A DNA stretch of 12,241 nucleotides from the NCBI GenBank assembly GCA_024641625.1, contig JAHECQ010000071.1, positions 1 to 12,241 of the forward strand, in the 5' to 3' direction. Shown one piece after another: positions 6,702 to 12,241 of this stretch; the stretch's first letter is position 1, and each line of letters begins with the position of its first letter. Below the pieces are notes generated by a model. It did no database searches, was not told where the DNA came from, and was given only the letters and a program-made list of their open reading frames with translations. Made by a program: the position numbers and the translations under genes. The DNA comes from Acidimicrobiales bacterium (GTDB taxonomy: Bacteria > Actinomycetota > Acidimicrobiia > Acidimicrobiales > SZUA-35).

Positions 6702-8672
6702 GTGACTACTGACTCGACCCAGATCAAGCGGGACAACCCGTGGATGATGCGCACGTACTCCGGGCACTCGACGGCCAAGGCGTCCAACGAGCTCTATCGC
6801 ACGAATCTGGCCAAGGGCCAAACCGGTTTGTCGATCGCCTTCGACCTCCCGACGCAGACCGGTTACGACCCCGACCACATCCTCGCCCGCGGCGAGGTGG
6901 GCAAGGTCGGCGTCCCCGTCGTGCACAAGGGGCACATGTCGACCCTGCTCGAGCAGATCCCGGTCGAGGCCATGAACACATCGATGACCATCAACGCCCC
7001 GGCCGCGTGGCTGCTCGGGCTGTACGTTGCCAACGCCGACGACAGCGGCGTGCCGAGCACGCAGCTGAGGGGCACGACCCAGAACGACATCGTCAAGGAG
7101 TACCTCTCCCGCGGCACCTACATCTTCCCGCCGGGCCAGAGCCGGCGGCTCATCGTCGACATGTTCGCCTTCTGTGCCGAACACGTGCCGTTCTGGAACC
7201 CGATGAACGTCTGCTCCTACCACCTGCAGGAGGCCGGAGCGACACCGGTACAAGAGATCGCCTACTCCCTCTCGACGGCCATCGGCGTTCTCGACGCGGT
7301 GAAGGACTCCGGTCAGGTCGACGACGACCGGTTCGCAGCGGTGGTCGCCTCGGTGTCCTTCTTCGTGAACGCCGGTATTCGGTTCGTCGAGGAAACCTGC
7401 AAGATGCGAGCCTTCACACAACTCTGGGATCGGCTGTGCTCGGAGCGGTACGGGATCACCGACCCCAAGGCGCGCCGCTTCCGGTATGGCGTGCAGGTGA
7501 ACTCGCTCGGCCTCACCGAGGCCCAGCCCGAGAACAACGTGCAGCGCATCGTGCTCGAGATGCTGGGCGTCACCCTGTCCAAGGACGCCCGCGCCCGATC
7601 CCTTCAGCTTCCGGCCTGGAACGAGGCACTCGGCCTCCCGCGCCCCTGGGATCAGCAATGGTCGCTGCGGATTCAACAGGTGCTGGCCTTCGAGTCGGAT
7701 CTGCTCGAATACGACGACATCTTCGCCGGCTCACATGTTGTCGAAGCCAAGACCAACGAACTGATCGAAGGCGCCCAGGCGGAACTCGACGAGGTCCTCG
7801 AGCTGGGGGGCGCGTTCGAGGCCATCGAGGAACTGAAGAATCGTCTCGTTCGGTCCCATGCCGACCGCATGCGTCGGATCGAGCGCGGCGATCTCACGGT
7901 GATCGGGGTCAATCGGTTCGCCGAGACCGAAGTGTCGCCGTTGGGGGGATCGGGAAGCATCCTGAAGGTCGACCCATCGGTGCAGGCCGAGATGATCGCC
8001 GATGTCCAGGCGTGGCGATCCAATCGCGATTCGGGGGCGGTCACCCGGGCACTCCGTGACCTCGAAGCGGCGGCCCGATCCGATGCCAACATCATGGGGC
8101 CCACCATCGCCCTCGCCCATGCCGGTGGCACGACGGGCGAATGGGCCGACACGTTGCGTGCAGTCTTCGGTGAGTACCGGGCGCCCACCGGTGTCGCCGG
8201 GGCCGCGGGGGCAGGAGGGGGATCGATCCAACTTCGCGAGACCGCCCAGCGGATGAAGAGCCTTGCCGAGGGACCCATCCGCCTGCTGGTGGCCAAGCCA
8301 GGCCTCGACGGCCACTCCAACGGGGCCGAGCAGGTCGCCGTGGCGGCCCGCGACGCGGGGATGGAGGTCATCTACCAGGGCATCCGCCTCACACCCGAGC
8401 AGATCGCTGCGACCGCTCGCGATGAGGACGTCGACGCCGTGGGTCTGTCGATTCTCTCGGGAAGCCATCTCGAACTGGTCCCCGAAACCATTCGTCTGCT
8501 CCGCTCCTACGGGGTCACGTCACCGGTCGTCGTCGGAGGCATCATCCCCGAGGAGGACCGGGACACGCTCATGGAGAACGGAGCGGCCGCGGTCTTCACG
8601 CCGAAGGACTTCGATCTCGGTCGGATCATGAACGAGCTCGCCGATCTGGCGATCGCCGGTCGGGACCGGTGA
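6702..8672 (+). CDS. ecm: Ethylmalonyl-CoA mutase-type B12-dependent acyl-CoA mutase (MeaA/Ecm family)
   Basis: The single chain of 656 residues has an N-terminal TIM-barrel mutase domain (about 10-500) and a C-terminal cobalamin-binding domain (about 525-656). Barrel landmarks are PWMMRTYSGHSTAKASNELY (13-32), GLSIAFDLPTQTGYDPDH (42-59), MNTSMTINA (91-99), RGTTQNDIVKEYLSRGTYIF (123-142), WNPMNVCSYHLQEAGATPVQ (165-184), GVQVNSLGLTEAQPENN (263-279) and LPAWNEALGLPRPWDQQWS (303-321). The base-off B12 motif is GLDGHSNG (535-541, Asp536/His538/Gly541), with LSILSG and VVGGI downstream. The wording matches Methylobacterium MeaA, which converts ethylmalonyl-CoA to methylsuccinyl-CoA, more closely than methylmalonyl-CoA mutase, from my memory of those sequences. 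It suggests an ethylmalonyl-CoA route for C2 assimilation. Ccr is not in the window. A related 2-hydroxyisobutyryl or isobutyryl mutase is a less likely alternative. GTG 6702 is preceded by GAGAAT. Confidence 0.88.
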   Translation: MTTDSTQIKRDNPWMMRTYSGHSTAKASNELYRTNLAKGQTGLSIAFDLPTQTGYDPDHILARGEVGKVGVPVVHKGHMSTLLEQIPVEAMNTSMTINAPAAWLLGLYVANADDSGVPSTQLRGTTQNDIVKEYLSRGTYIFPPGQSRRLIVDMFAFCAEHVPFWNPMNVCSYHLQEAGATPVQEIAYSLSTAIGVLDAVKDSGQVDDDRFAAVVASVSFFVNAGIRFVEETCKMRAFTQLWDRLCSERYGITDPKARRFRYGVQVNSLGLTEAQPENNVQRIVLEMLGVTLSKDARARSLQLPAWNEALGLPRPWDQQWSLRIQQVLAFESDLLEYDDIFAGSHVVEAKTNELIEGAQAELDEVLELGGAFEAIEELKNRLVRSHADRMRRIERGDLTVIGVNRFAETEVSPLGGSGSILKVDPSVQAEMIADVQAWRSNRDSGAVTRALRDLEAAARSDANIMGPTIALAHAGGTTGEWADTLRAVFGEYRAPTGVAGAAGAGGGSIQLRETAQRMKSLAEGPIRLLVAKPGLDGHSNGAEQVAVAARDAGMEVIYQGIRLTPEQIAATARDEDVDAVGLSILSGSHLELVPETIRLLRSYGVTSPVVVGGIIPEEDRDTLMENGAAAVFTPKDFDLGRIMNELADLAIAGRDR

Positions 8673-8738
8673 GCCGTCCAACGGCCCCTCGCCCGGACCG
8701 GCAGGTAACGGACAACCATCGACCCAATCACCACCTGT

Positions 8739-8754
8739 GTGACCTCCGGGTCAC
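8739..8754. promoter_or_regulatory. Palindrome GTGACC-N4-GGTCAC, possible operator of the GGDEF-like gene
   Basis: A perfect 6-bp dyad with a TCCG spacer sits two bases before TATCGT (8756-8761), a candidate -10. That places it where a repressor or activator would act. It could also be a short hairpin ending the mutase transcript, although the stem is small and has no T-tract. It resembles a CRP half-site (TGTGA) but the spacing is N8 rather than N6. Confidence 0.35.
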
Positions 8755-8755
8755 C

Positions 8756-8761
8756 TATCGT
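8756..8761 (+). promoter_or_regulatory. Candidate -10 (TATCGT) of the GGDEF-like gene
   Basis: TATCGT fits TANNNT and would give a leader of about 60 bases with a Shine-Dalgarno, unlike the leaderless neighbours. No -35 is evident; the dyad at 8739-8754 overlaps the spacer region. Confidence 0.3.
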
Positions 8762-8818
8762 TGCCCTGACCCGATCGTGTCCGCCGCGATCGCTTGAATT
8801 ACGACTCAGCTGTCCGAT

Positions 8819-8825
8819 GGAGAGG
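8819..8825 (+). promoter_or_regulatory. Shine-Dalgarno of the GGDEF-like gene
   Basis: GGAGAGG precedes ATG 8828; its GGAG core is 5 bases away. It is one of the few clear Shine-Dalgarno sites in the window and fixes the start. Confidence 0.6.
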
Positions 8826-8827
8826 CA

Positions 8828-9583
8828 ATGACTGGACGAACCGCACTTCCTGGAGTGATGGCGGGGGTGCTCGGCCTTGCCGCCGGGATGATCGCCTTCG
8901 CGACGGACGAACGGCTCTTCGGCGCCGTTGCGGGGCTGCTGGCCCTCGCCGCGTCCGTCGCCGGCGTCCGCCTCGCACAACAGTTGACCGAACAGGCGGC
9001 CCTACAACGTCTGGTCGAGGACGAGCTTCGGGCGGTCCGAAACGAGGCGCAGGAGGCCGAAGAACGCCTGCTCAGCAGCTACGACGACGAATACGCCGAT
9101 GGCGAGCCCGGCGACAACCTCACCGATCCCGACACCGGGCTGTTCAGCGAGTCGTTCTTCAATGTCGCTCTGGAGTCACGCATTGCCGCTGCCCGCCGGC
9201 ACCTCCGGCCGGTCGCCGTGGTGTTGCTCGAGGTGGTTCAGGGCCTGCCCCACAACGAACCCTACGATGCCGATGCCGAATTGGTGGCCGAGAGCATCCG
9301 CGTCACCCTGCGAGAAGCTGACACCGCCTGCCGACTCCGCAACGGCTACTTCGCCCTCTTGTTGGAGGATACGCCGGAGAACGGTGCCATCTGGACCGTC
9401 GAACGGATCCGCCGCCAGCTCCTCGGCGCGCAGGCCGGCGTCACCTTGTGGGCGGGAGTCGCCTGCTATCCAGCGCACGCCTTCAGCACCGGGGAAATCA
9501 TGTCGGCCGCCGAATCGGCGCTCATCTCGGCGCGCGAGTGGCGTCAGGATCGCATCGAAGTGGCCAGCGCCGCCACCGACTGA
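8828..9583 (+). CDS. Membrane protein with degenerate GGDEF domain, probable c-di-GMP receptor or pseudo-cyclase
   Basis: The protein has 251 residues. Two short hydrophobic helices (about 8-25 and 31-50) form a hairpin anchor. A charged helical segment likely to be a coiled coil (about 52-85) follows, then an acidic linker (86-100). A GGDEF-fold domain (about 100-240) begins with DPDTGLFSESFF, the usual D-x-LTGL-N-R-x-x-F position. The signature GGDEF is replaced by RNGYF (171-175), and the first metal-binding strand reads LLEVVQG where active enzymes have an LDIDxFK-like sequence. Diguanylate cyclase activity is therefore unlikely. The inhibitory-site motif RxxD is kept (Arg162-Asp165), five residues before RNGYF, the spacing of active enzymes. 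The domain could still bind c-di-GMP. No PAS, GAF or EAL domain is present. It converges on the carboxylase genes and has a clear Shine-Dalgarno. Confidence 0.75.
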   Translation: MTGRTALPGVMAGVLGLAAGMIAFATDERLFGAVAGLLALAASVAGVRLAQQLTEQAALQRLVEDELRAVRNEAQEAEERLLSSYDDEYADGEPGDNLTDPDTGLFSESFFNVALESRIAAARRHLRPVAVVLLEVVQGLPHNEPYDADAELVAESIRVTLREADTACRLRNGYFALLLEDTPENGAIWTVERIRRQLLGAQAGVTLWAGVACYPAHAFSTGEIMSAAESALISAREWRQDRIEVASAATD

Positions 9584-9616
9584 ATGCCCGGCCTTCCCGG
9601 TCCCGATGGCGAAGCC

Positions 9617-9634
9617 GCTCGGCGACCGCCGAGC
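9617..9634. terminator. Bidirectional terminator hairpin between convergent genes
   Basis: A 7-bp perfect GC-rich stem, GCTCGGC (9617-9623) with GCCGAGC (9628-9634), has a GACC loop. It lies in the 58-base gap between the stops of the GGDEF-like gene and the epsilon-like gene. There is no T-tract, but position and stability suit a terminator for both. Confidence 0.55.
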
Positions 9635-9641
9635 CCGATGA

Positions 9642-9842
9642 CTAGGGTCGACGACGCACGGTGGCAACCGGCTTGGCCCACCAACGGCCGCTGAAACGCC
9701 ACCGGGGCACGGCGTTGTCGATGGTGTTGGCCGACGAGCGCGGCCAGGAGAACTCGAGGGCAGCAGCAATGGCCGCCGCCTCCTCATCGGTTGGTGCTGG
9801 TGTGATGTCCATGTCTGGTCCCTGCTGCTGTTCGCTGCGCAT
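9642..9842 (-). CDS. Acyl-CoA carboxylase epsilon-like subunit
   Basis: This is a small protein of 66 residues, or 56 from the second Met. It has the two signatures of actinobacterial AccE/PccE: an N-terminal helix of the form P-x-x-xEEAAAIAAAL (16-29) and a C-terminal RWRFSGRWW (48-55). In Streptomyces and mycobacteria such epsilon subunits stabilise the alpha-beta carboxylase complex and raise its activity. ATG 9842 overlaps the stop of the carboxyltransferase gene (TGATG), so the two are coupled. ATG 9812 (MDITPAP) is an alternative with a weak AGGGA 6 bases upstream and gives a more family-like N terminus. The C-terminal tail is basic (TVRRRP). The family call rests on pattern and position because the protein is very short. 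Confidence 0.72.
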   Translation of the reverse strand: MRSEQQQGPDMDITPAPTDEEAAAIAAALEFSWPRSSANTIDNAVPRWRFSGRWWAKPVATVRRRP

Positions 9843-11392
9843 CAAAGCGGAACATTGCCGTGCTTGCGGTGCGGCAGTTCTTCCCGCTTGGACGACAACA
9901 TGTTGAGGCCGGTGATGAGCTTGCGTCGCGTCTCGGCCGGTTCGATGACGGCGTCGATGTAGCCACGCTCGGCAGCCACCCAGGGGTTGGCGAACCGTTC
10001 CTTGTACTCGTCGATGAGCTCGGCCCGTCGGGCGACCGGATCGGCTGCCGCCTGAATTTCCCGGCGATACACGATGTCGGTGGCGCCTTCGGGTCCCATG
10101 ACCGCCAGCTCGGCGGTAGGCCAGGCGAATGACAGATCGCATCCGACGCCCTTGGAGTCCATGACCACGTAGGCGCCGCCGTAGGCCTTGCGAGTGATCA
10201 CCTGCATCCGCGGCACGGTGGCCTCGCAGTAGGCGTACAGCAACTTCGCTCCATGGCGAATGATGCCGCCGTACTCCTGATCGACGCCGGGCAGGAAGCC
10301 GGGGACGTCGACGAACGTGATGATCGGGATGTTGAACGCATCGCAGGTGCGCACGAAGCGAGCGGCCTTGGACGAACTCTCGATGTCGAGCACGCCGGCG
10401 AGGATCATCGGCTGGTTGGCCACGATCCCCACCGGCTTGCCGTCGAGGCGGCCGAATCCGCAGACGATCGACCCGGCCCAGCTGGCGTGGTACTCCATGA
10501 ACTCGGCGTCATCGAGCACCGCCGTGATGATCTTGCGCATGTCGTATGGCTGGTTGGAGCTCGCCGGCATGATGTCGTTGAGCTCGGGCACCAGACGATC
10601 GGGGTCGTCCGATGCCTCGGAGAGCGGTGGCTCCTCGAGGTTGTTCGAAGGCAGGAACGACAGCAGGAACTTGACCTCGTCGAGCACTGCCATCTCGTCG
10701 GCGGCAACGAAGGTGGCCACGCCCGACTTGGAGGCGTGACTTCCCGCACCGCCGAGCTCTTCGAGGGTGACTTCCTCCCCGGTGACGGTCTTGACCACGT
10801 CCGGGCCGGTGATGAACATGTGCGAGGTCTCGCGGACCATGAAGATGAAGTCCGTCATGGCCGGGCTGTACACCGCACCGCCGGCGCAGGGACCCATGAT
10901 GACGCTGATCTGGGGGATGACGCCCGACGCCTGCACGTTGCGGTAGAAGATGCCGCCGTATCCGTCGAGGCTGACAACCCCTTCAGGGATACGCGCACCG
11001 GCACCGTCGTTGAGTCCGATGAACGGCGCACCGACCGAAAGGGCGAGATCCATGACCTTTTGGATCTTCTCGGCGAACACCTCGCCCAGCGAACCCCCCA
11101 TGATCGTGAAGTCCTGGCTGAACACGAAGACCTTACGACCGTCAACGGTGCCCCACCCGGTCACGACACCGTCGGTGTACGGACGCTCGGTTGCATCGGC
11201 AGCTCGGCTGCGGGCCAGCATGTCCAACTCGTTGAACGAACCGGGATCGAGCAGGTAGTCGAGCCGCTCACGAGCGAGCATCTTGCCCTTCTCGTGTTGG
11301 CGCTCGACAGACCGCTCGGATCCCGCATGGAGCGCCTCCTCACGGCGAGCTCGCAGATCTTCCAGGCGTTCCACAAGTGGGTGATCGGTCAC
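9842..11392 (-). CDS. pccB: Acyl-CoA/propionyl-CoA carboxylase carboxyltransferase (beta) subunit
   Basis: The enzyme transfers CO2 from carboxybiotin to an acyl-CoA, most likely propionyl-CoA to give methylmalonyl-CoA, together with a biotinylated alpha subunit encoded elsewhere. It has 516 residues, full length for PccB/AccD5. It has two crotonase-like halves. The first contains FSQDFTIMGGSLGEVFAEKI (91-110), GLNDGAGARIPEGV (126-139) and MGPCAGGAVYSPAMTDF (166-182), supplying one oxyanion hole. The second contains ITFVDVPGFLPGVDQEYGG (358-376), ITRKAYGGAYVVMDSK (399-414) and FAWPTAELAVMGPEGA (422-437). The C terminus KHGNVPL is characteristic of actinobacterial PccB/AccD5 proteins. Exact substrate preference (acetyl-, propionyl- or butyryl-CoA) is not settled. 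GTG 11392 was chosen because a TATTCT hexamer ends 8 bases before it. A 43-residue upstream extension is open but unlike the family and would run through the divergent gene's start. Confidence 0.94.
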   Translation of the reverse strand: MTDHPLVERLEDLRARREEALHAGSERSVERQHEKGKMLARERLDYLLDPGSFNELDMLARSRAADATERPYTDGVVTGWGTVDGRKVFVFSQDFTIMGGSLGEVFAEKIQKVMDLALSVGAPFIGLNDGAGARIPEGVVSLDGYGGIFYRNVQASGVIPQISVIMGPCAGGAVYSPAMTDFIFMVRETSHMFITGPDVVKTVTGEEVTLEELGGAGSHASKSGVATFVAADEMAVLDEVKFLLSFLPSNNLEEPPLSEASDDPDRLVPELNDIMPASSNQPYDMRKIITAVLDDAEFMEYHASWAGSIVCGFGRLDGKPVGIVANQPMILAGVLDIESSSKAARFVRTCDAFNIPIITFVDVPGFLPGVDQEYGGIIRHGAKLLYAYCEATVPRMQVITRKAYGGAYVVMDSKGVGCDLSFAWPTAELAVMGPEGATDIVYRREIQAAADPVARRAELIDEYKERFANPWVAAERGYIDAVIEPAETRRKLITGLNMLSSKREELPHRKHGNVPL

Positions 11393-11400
11393 GGGGGCTG

Positions 11401-11406
11401 AGAATA
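11401..11406 (-). promoter_or_regulatory. -10 element (TATTCT) for the leaderless carboxylase operon
   Basis: On the minus strand TATTCT is the hexamer closest to TATAAT in the window. It ends 8 bases before GTG 11392, with no Shine-Dalgarno. Confidence 0.6.
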
Positions 11407-11443
11407 GCCGTGGAAAACATCGGTTCTCCATACCGGCGCCACG

Positions 11444-11449
11444 TACAGT
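11444..11449 (+). promoter_or_regulatory. -10 element (TACAGT) for the leaderless LOG-family gene
   Basis: TACAGT matches TANNNT and ends 8 bases before ATG 11458. It is back-to-back with the carboxylase promoter, 37 bases between the hexamers. Confidence 0.55.
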
Positions 11450-11457
11450 CACCGGCC

Positions 11458-12069
11458 ATGGCCCCGGACCCCGCCCCGTCCCCACCGATTCGACGGCTCT
11501 GCGTCTACTGTGCGTCGTCAACCGGATCCAACGACGACATCATCCGCGCCACGCTGGAGCTGGGCGAACTCCTGGCCACATCGGGGATCGAGCTCGTGTA
11601 CGGCGGCGGCGCTGTCGGGCTGATGGGTCTGATCGCCGACACCGTCATGGCCCATGGCGGGCAGGTGACGGGCGTCATCCCGACCGGCCTGTTCCCCATC
11701 GAGGTGGGACACACCTCGCTGACCCGCCTCATCGAGGTCTCGTCGATGCATGAACGCAAGGCCGAGATGATTCGTCTTGCCGACGGGTTCATCGCCCTCC
11801 CCGGCGGCTTCGGAACCCTCGAGGAGATTGCCGAGGTCCTCACCTGGGCGCAGCTCGGGCTGCATCGCAAACCCGTGGGTTTCCTCAACATCGACGGCTT
11901 CTTCGACCAACTTCTCGGCTTCTTCGACCGGTGTGTCGGGGACCAGGTCCTCAAACCGAGGAATCGCCGGCTGGTGATCGCCGAGAGTGAGCCTCGAGAA
12001 TTGCTCGACGCGTTCGCCGATCATCAGCCACTATTCGAAGGCAAGTGGATCGATCTCGATCAGATCTGA
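11458..12069 (+). CDS. LOG family protein (TIGR00730), nucleoside 5'-monophosphate phosphoribohydrolase-like
   Basis: The protein has 203 residues with a Rossmann-like LOG/lysine-decarboxylase-like fold. Landmarks are LCVYCASSTGSND (14-26), ELVYGGGAVGLMGLIAD (45-61), GVIPTGLF (72-79), MHERKAEM (97-104) and the signature PGGFGTLEE (115-123). Proteins with this signature hydrolyse cytokinin riboside 5'-monophosphates or AMP-like nucleotides to the free base and ribose 5-phosphate. Older annotations as lysine decarboxylase are considered wrong for this family. The bacterial role may be nucleotide housekeeping. ATG 11458 is the natural family start and follows TACAGT by 8 bases. The in-frame extension to 11377 would overlap the divergent pccB start. 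It is cytoplasmic, probably a dimer. A tandem repeat follows 5 bases after the stop. Confidence 0.93.
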   Translation: MAPDPAPSPPIRRLCVYCASSTGSNDDIIRATLELGELLATSGIELVYGGGAVGLMGLIADTVMAHGGQVTGVIPTGLFPIEVGHTSLTRLIEVSSMHERKAEMIRLADGFIALPGGFGTLEEIAEVLTWAQLGLHRKPVGFLNIDGFFDQLLGFFDRCVGDQVLKPRNRRLVIAESEPRELLDAFADHQPLFEGKWIDLDQI

Positions 12070-12074
12070 CACTG

Positions 12075-12158
12075 CCGAGCACCGAGCACCGAGCACCGAC
12101 CACCGACCACCGACCACCGACCACCGACCACCGACCACCGACCACCGACCACCGACCA
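12075..12158. repeat. Heptanucleotide tandem array, 12 units (3 CCGAGCA + 9 CCGACCA)
   Basis: Twelve uninterrupted 7-base units occupy 84 bases: CCGAGCA three times (12075-12095), then CCGACCA nine times (12096-12158). The two unit types differ at one position and are in perfect phase. The array fills almost the whole gap between the LOG-family stop and the next gene's Shine-Dalgarno. It is not a CRISPR, since there are no spacers. Uniform copies of this kind arise by slippage, so copy number may differ between strains. It could shift promoter or leader spacing of the downstream gene. Confidence 0.95.
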
Positions 12159-12168
12159 ACGGAGCCTC

Positions 12169-12241
12169 ATGGCAGAGCAACCCCCTTCCCCATCCAGCGG
12201 TACCCCCGCTAGCGATCGAGTCACTCTTCGCCGTCTGGCCG
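12169..12241 (+). CDS. Start of a gene cut by the right edge, unidentified
   Basis: ATG 12169 follows GGAG (12161-12164) by 4 bases and opens a frame that reaches the right edge. The visible 24 residues are MAEQPPSPSSGTPASDRVTL and RRLA. The Pro/Ser-rich start followed by DRVTLRRLA resembles the N terminus of some actinobacterial pyridoxamine-phosphate-oxidase-fold proteins, but this is far too little to name it. It sits directly behind the heptamer array and may be cotranscribed with the LOG-family gene. Confidence 0.55.
   Translation, partial: MAEQPPSPSSGTPASDRVTLRRLA

Noticed and set aside
6684..7676. Minus-strand open frame opposite the acyl-CoA mutase
   Set aside because: It is antisense to a highly conserved barrel domain and is composed of typical complement-of-coding residues.
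6740..8059. + strand frame inside the mutase gene
   Set aside because: It is Arg/Pro/His-rich without motifs, while the overlapping frame encodes the complete mutase.
6702..8672. Methylmalonyl-CoA mutase large subunit
   Set aside because: The length (656) and motif wording fit the single-chain MeaA/Ecm type better than the roughly 700-residue MutB type.
8738..8755. CRP/FNR-type binding site
   Set aside because: TGTGA and TCACC half-sites are present but separated by 8 bases rather than 6. I kept it only as an unassigned dyad.
8828..9583. Active diguanylate cyclase
   Set aside because: GGDEF is replaced by RNGYF and the metal-binding Asp pair is missing, so catalysis is unlikely.
10253..11401. 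+ strand open frame opposite pccB
   Set aside because: It is antisense to the conserved carboxyltransferase, without its own start signals or recognisable motifs.
11458..12069. Lysine decarboxylase
   Set aside because: PGGFGTLEE is the LOG/TIGR00730 signature. The old lysine decarboxylase label is not supported, and there is no PLP-type decarboxylase domain.
12075..12158. Possible CRISPR array
   Set aside because: The units are 7 bases long and contiguous, with no spacers. It is a simple tandem repeat.

Overview
The window is high-GC, densely coded bacterial DNA of actinobacterial type, most likely a free-living member of the class Acidimicrobiia (Ilumatobacter/Acidimicrobium side). The basis is a lysC/asd pair, a PccB-type carboxyltransferase with a tiny epsilon-like partner, an ethylmalonyl-CoA-mutase-type B12 enzyme, an MpaB/DUF2236 protein, frequent GTG starts and many apparently leaderless genes. 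No phage, plasmid, insertion-sequence or CRISPR signature is visible. The taxon is inferred from gene families and composition, not from a marker gene.

Layout from left to right. The 3' end of an unrecognised + strand gene runs in from the left edge and converges, with a 15-base overlap, on a minus-strand STAS anti-sigma-factor antagonist gene. Divergent from the STAS gene is a stand-alone receiver-domain response regulator. A proline tRNA (CGG) follows, after two hairpins. Next is a translationally coupled pair: a DUF2236/MpaB-like haem oxygenase gene and a small MazG-type pyrophosphohydrolase gene. On the minus strand lie asd and lysC, the first two committed steps toward lysine, threonine, methionine and diaminopimelate. 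Divergent from lysC, 62 bases away, is a membrane-anchored cyclophilin, followed by aat (N-end-rule aminoacyl-tRNA transferase) and a single-chain ethylmalonyl-CoA-mutase-type enzyme. A two-helix membrane protein with a degenerate GGDEF domain follows. It converges on a minus-strand pccB/accD-type carboxyltransferase gene coupled to a small epsilon-like gene. Divergent from that, 65 bases away, is a LOG-family (TIGR00730) gene. The window ends in a 12-copy heptanucleotide tandem repeat directly upstream of a gene cut by the right edge.

How the genes work together: lysC and asd act in sequence. The mutase and the biotin-dependent carboxylase both handle branched C4-C5 acyl-CoAs and would fit an ethylmalonyl-CoA or propionyl-CoA route, but they are not in one operon here. 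The STAS protein, the receiver protein and the degenerate GGDEF protein are signalling parts whose partners lie outside the window.

The most striking window-wide signal is regulatory. Nine genes have a -10-like hexamer (eight match TANNNT, one is GAGAAT) ending 6-8 bases before the chosen start codon. This implies that transcription begins at or next to the start codon. The clearest Shine-Dalgarno-led or stop/start-coupled genes are the exceptions. I see no complete novel multi-gene system. The most unusual single items are the degenerate GGDEF protein that keeps an I-site and the heptamer array.
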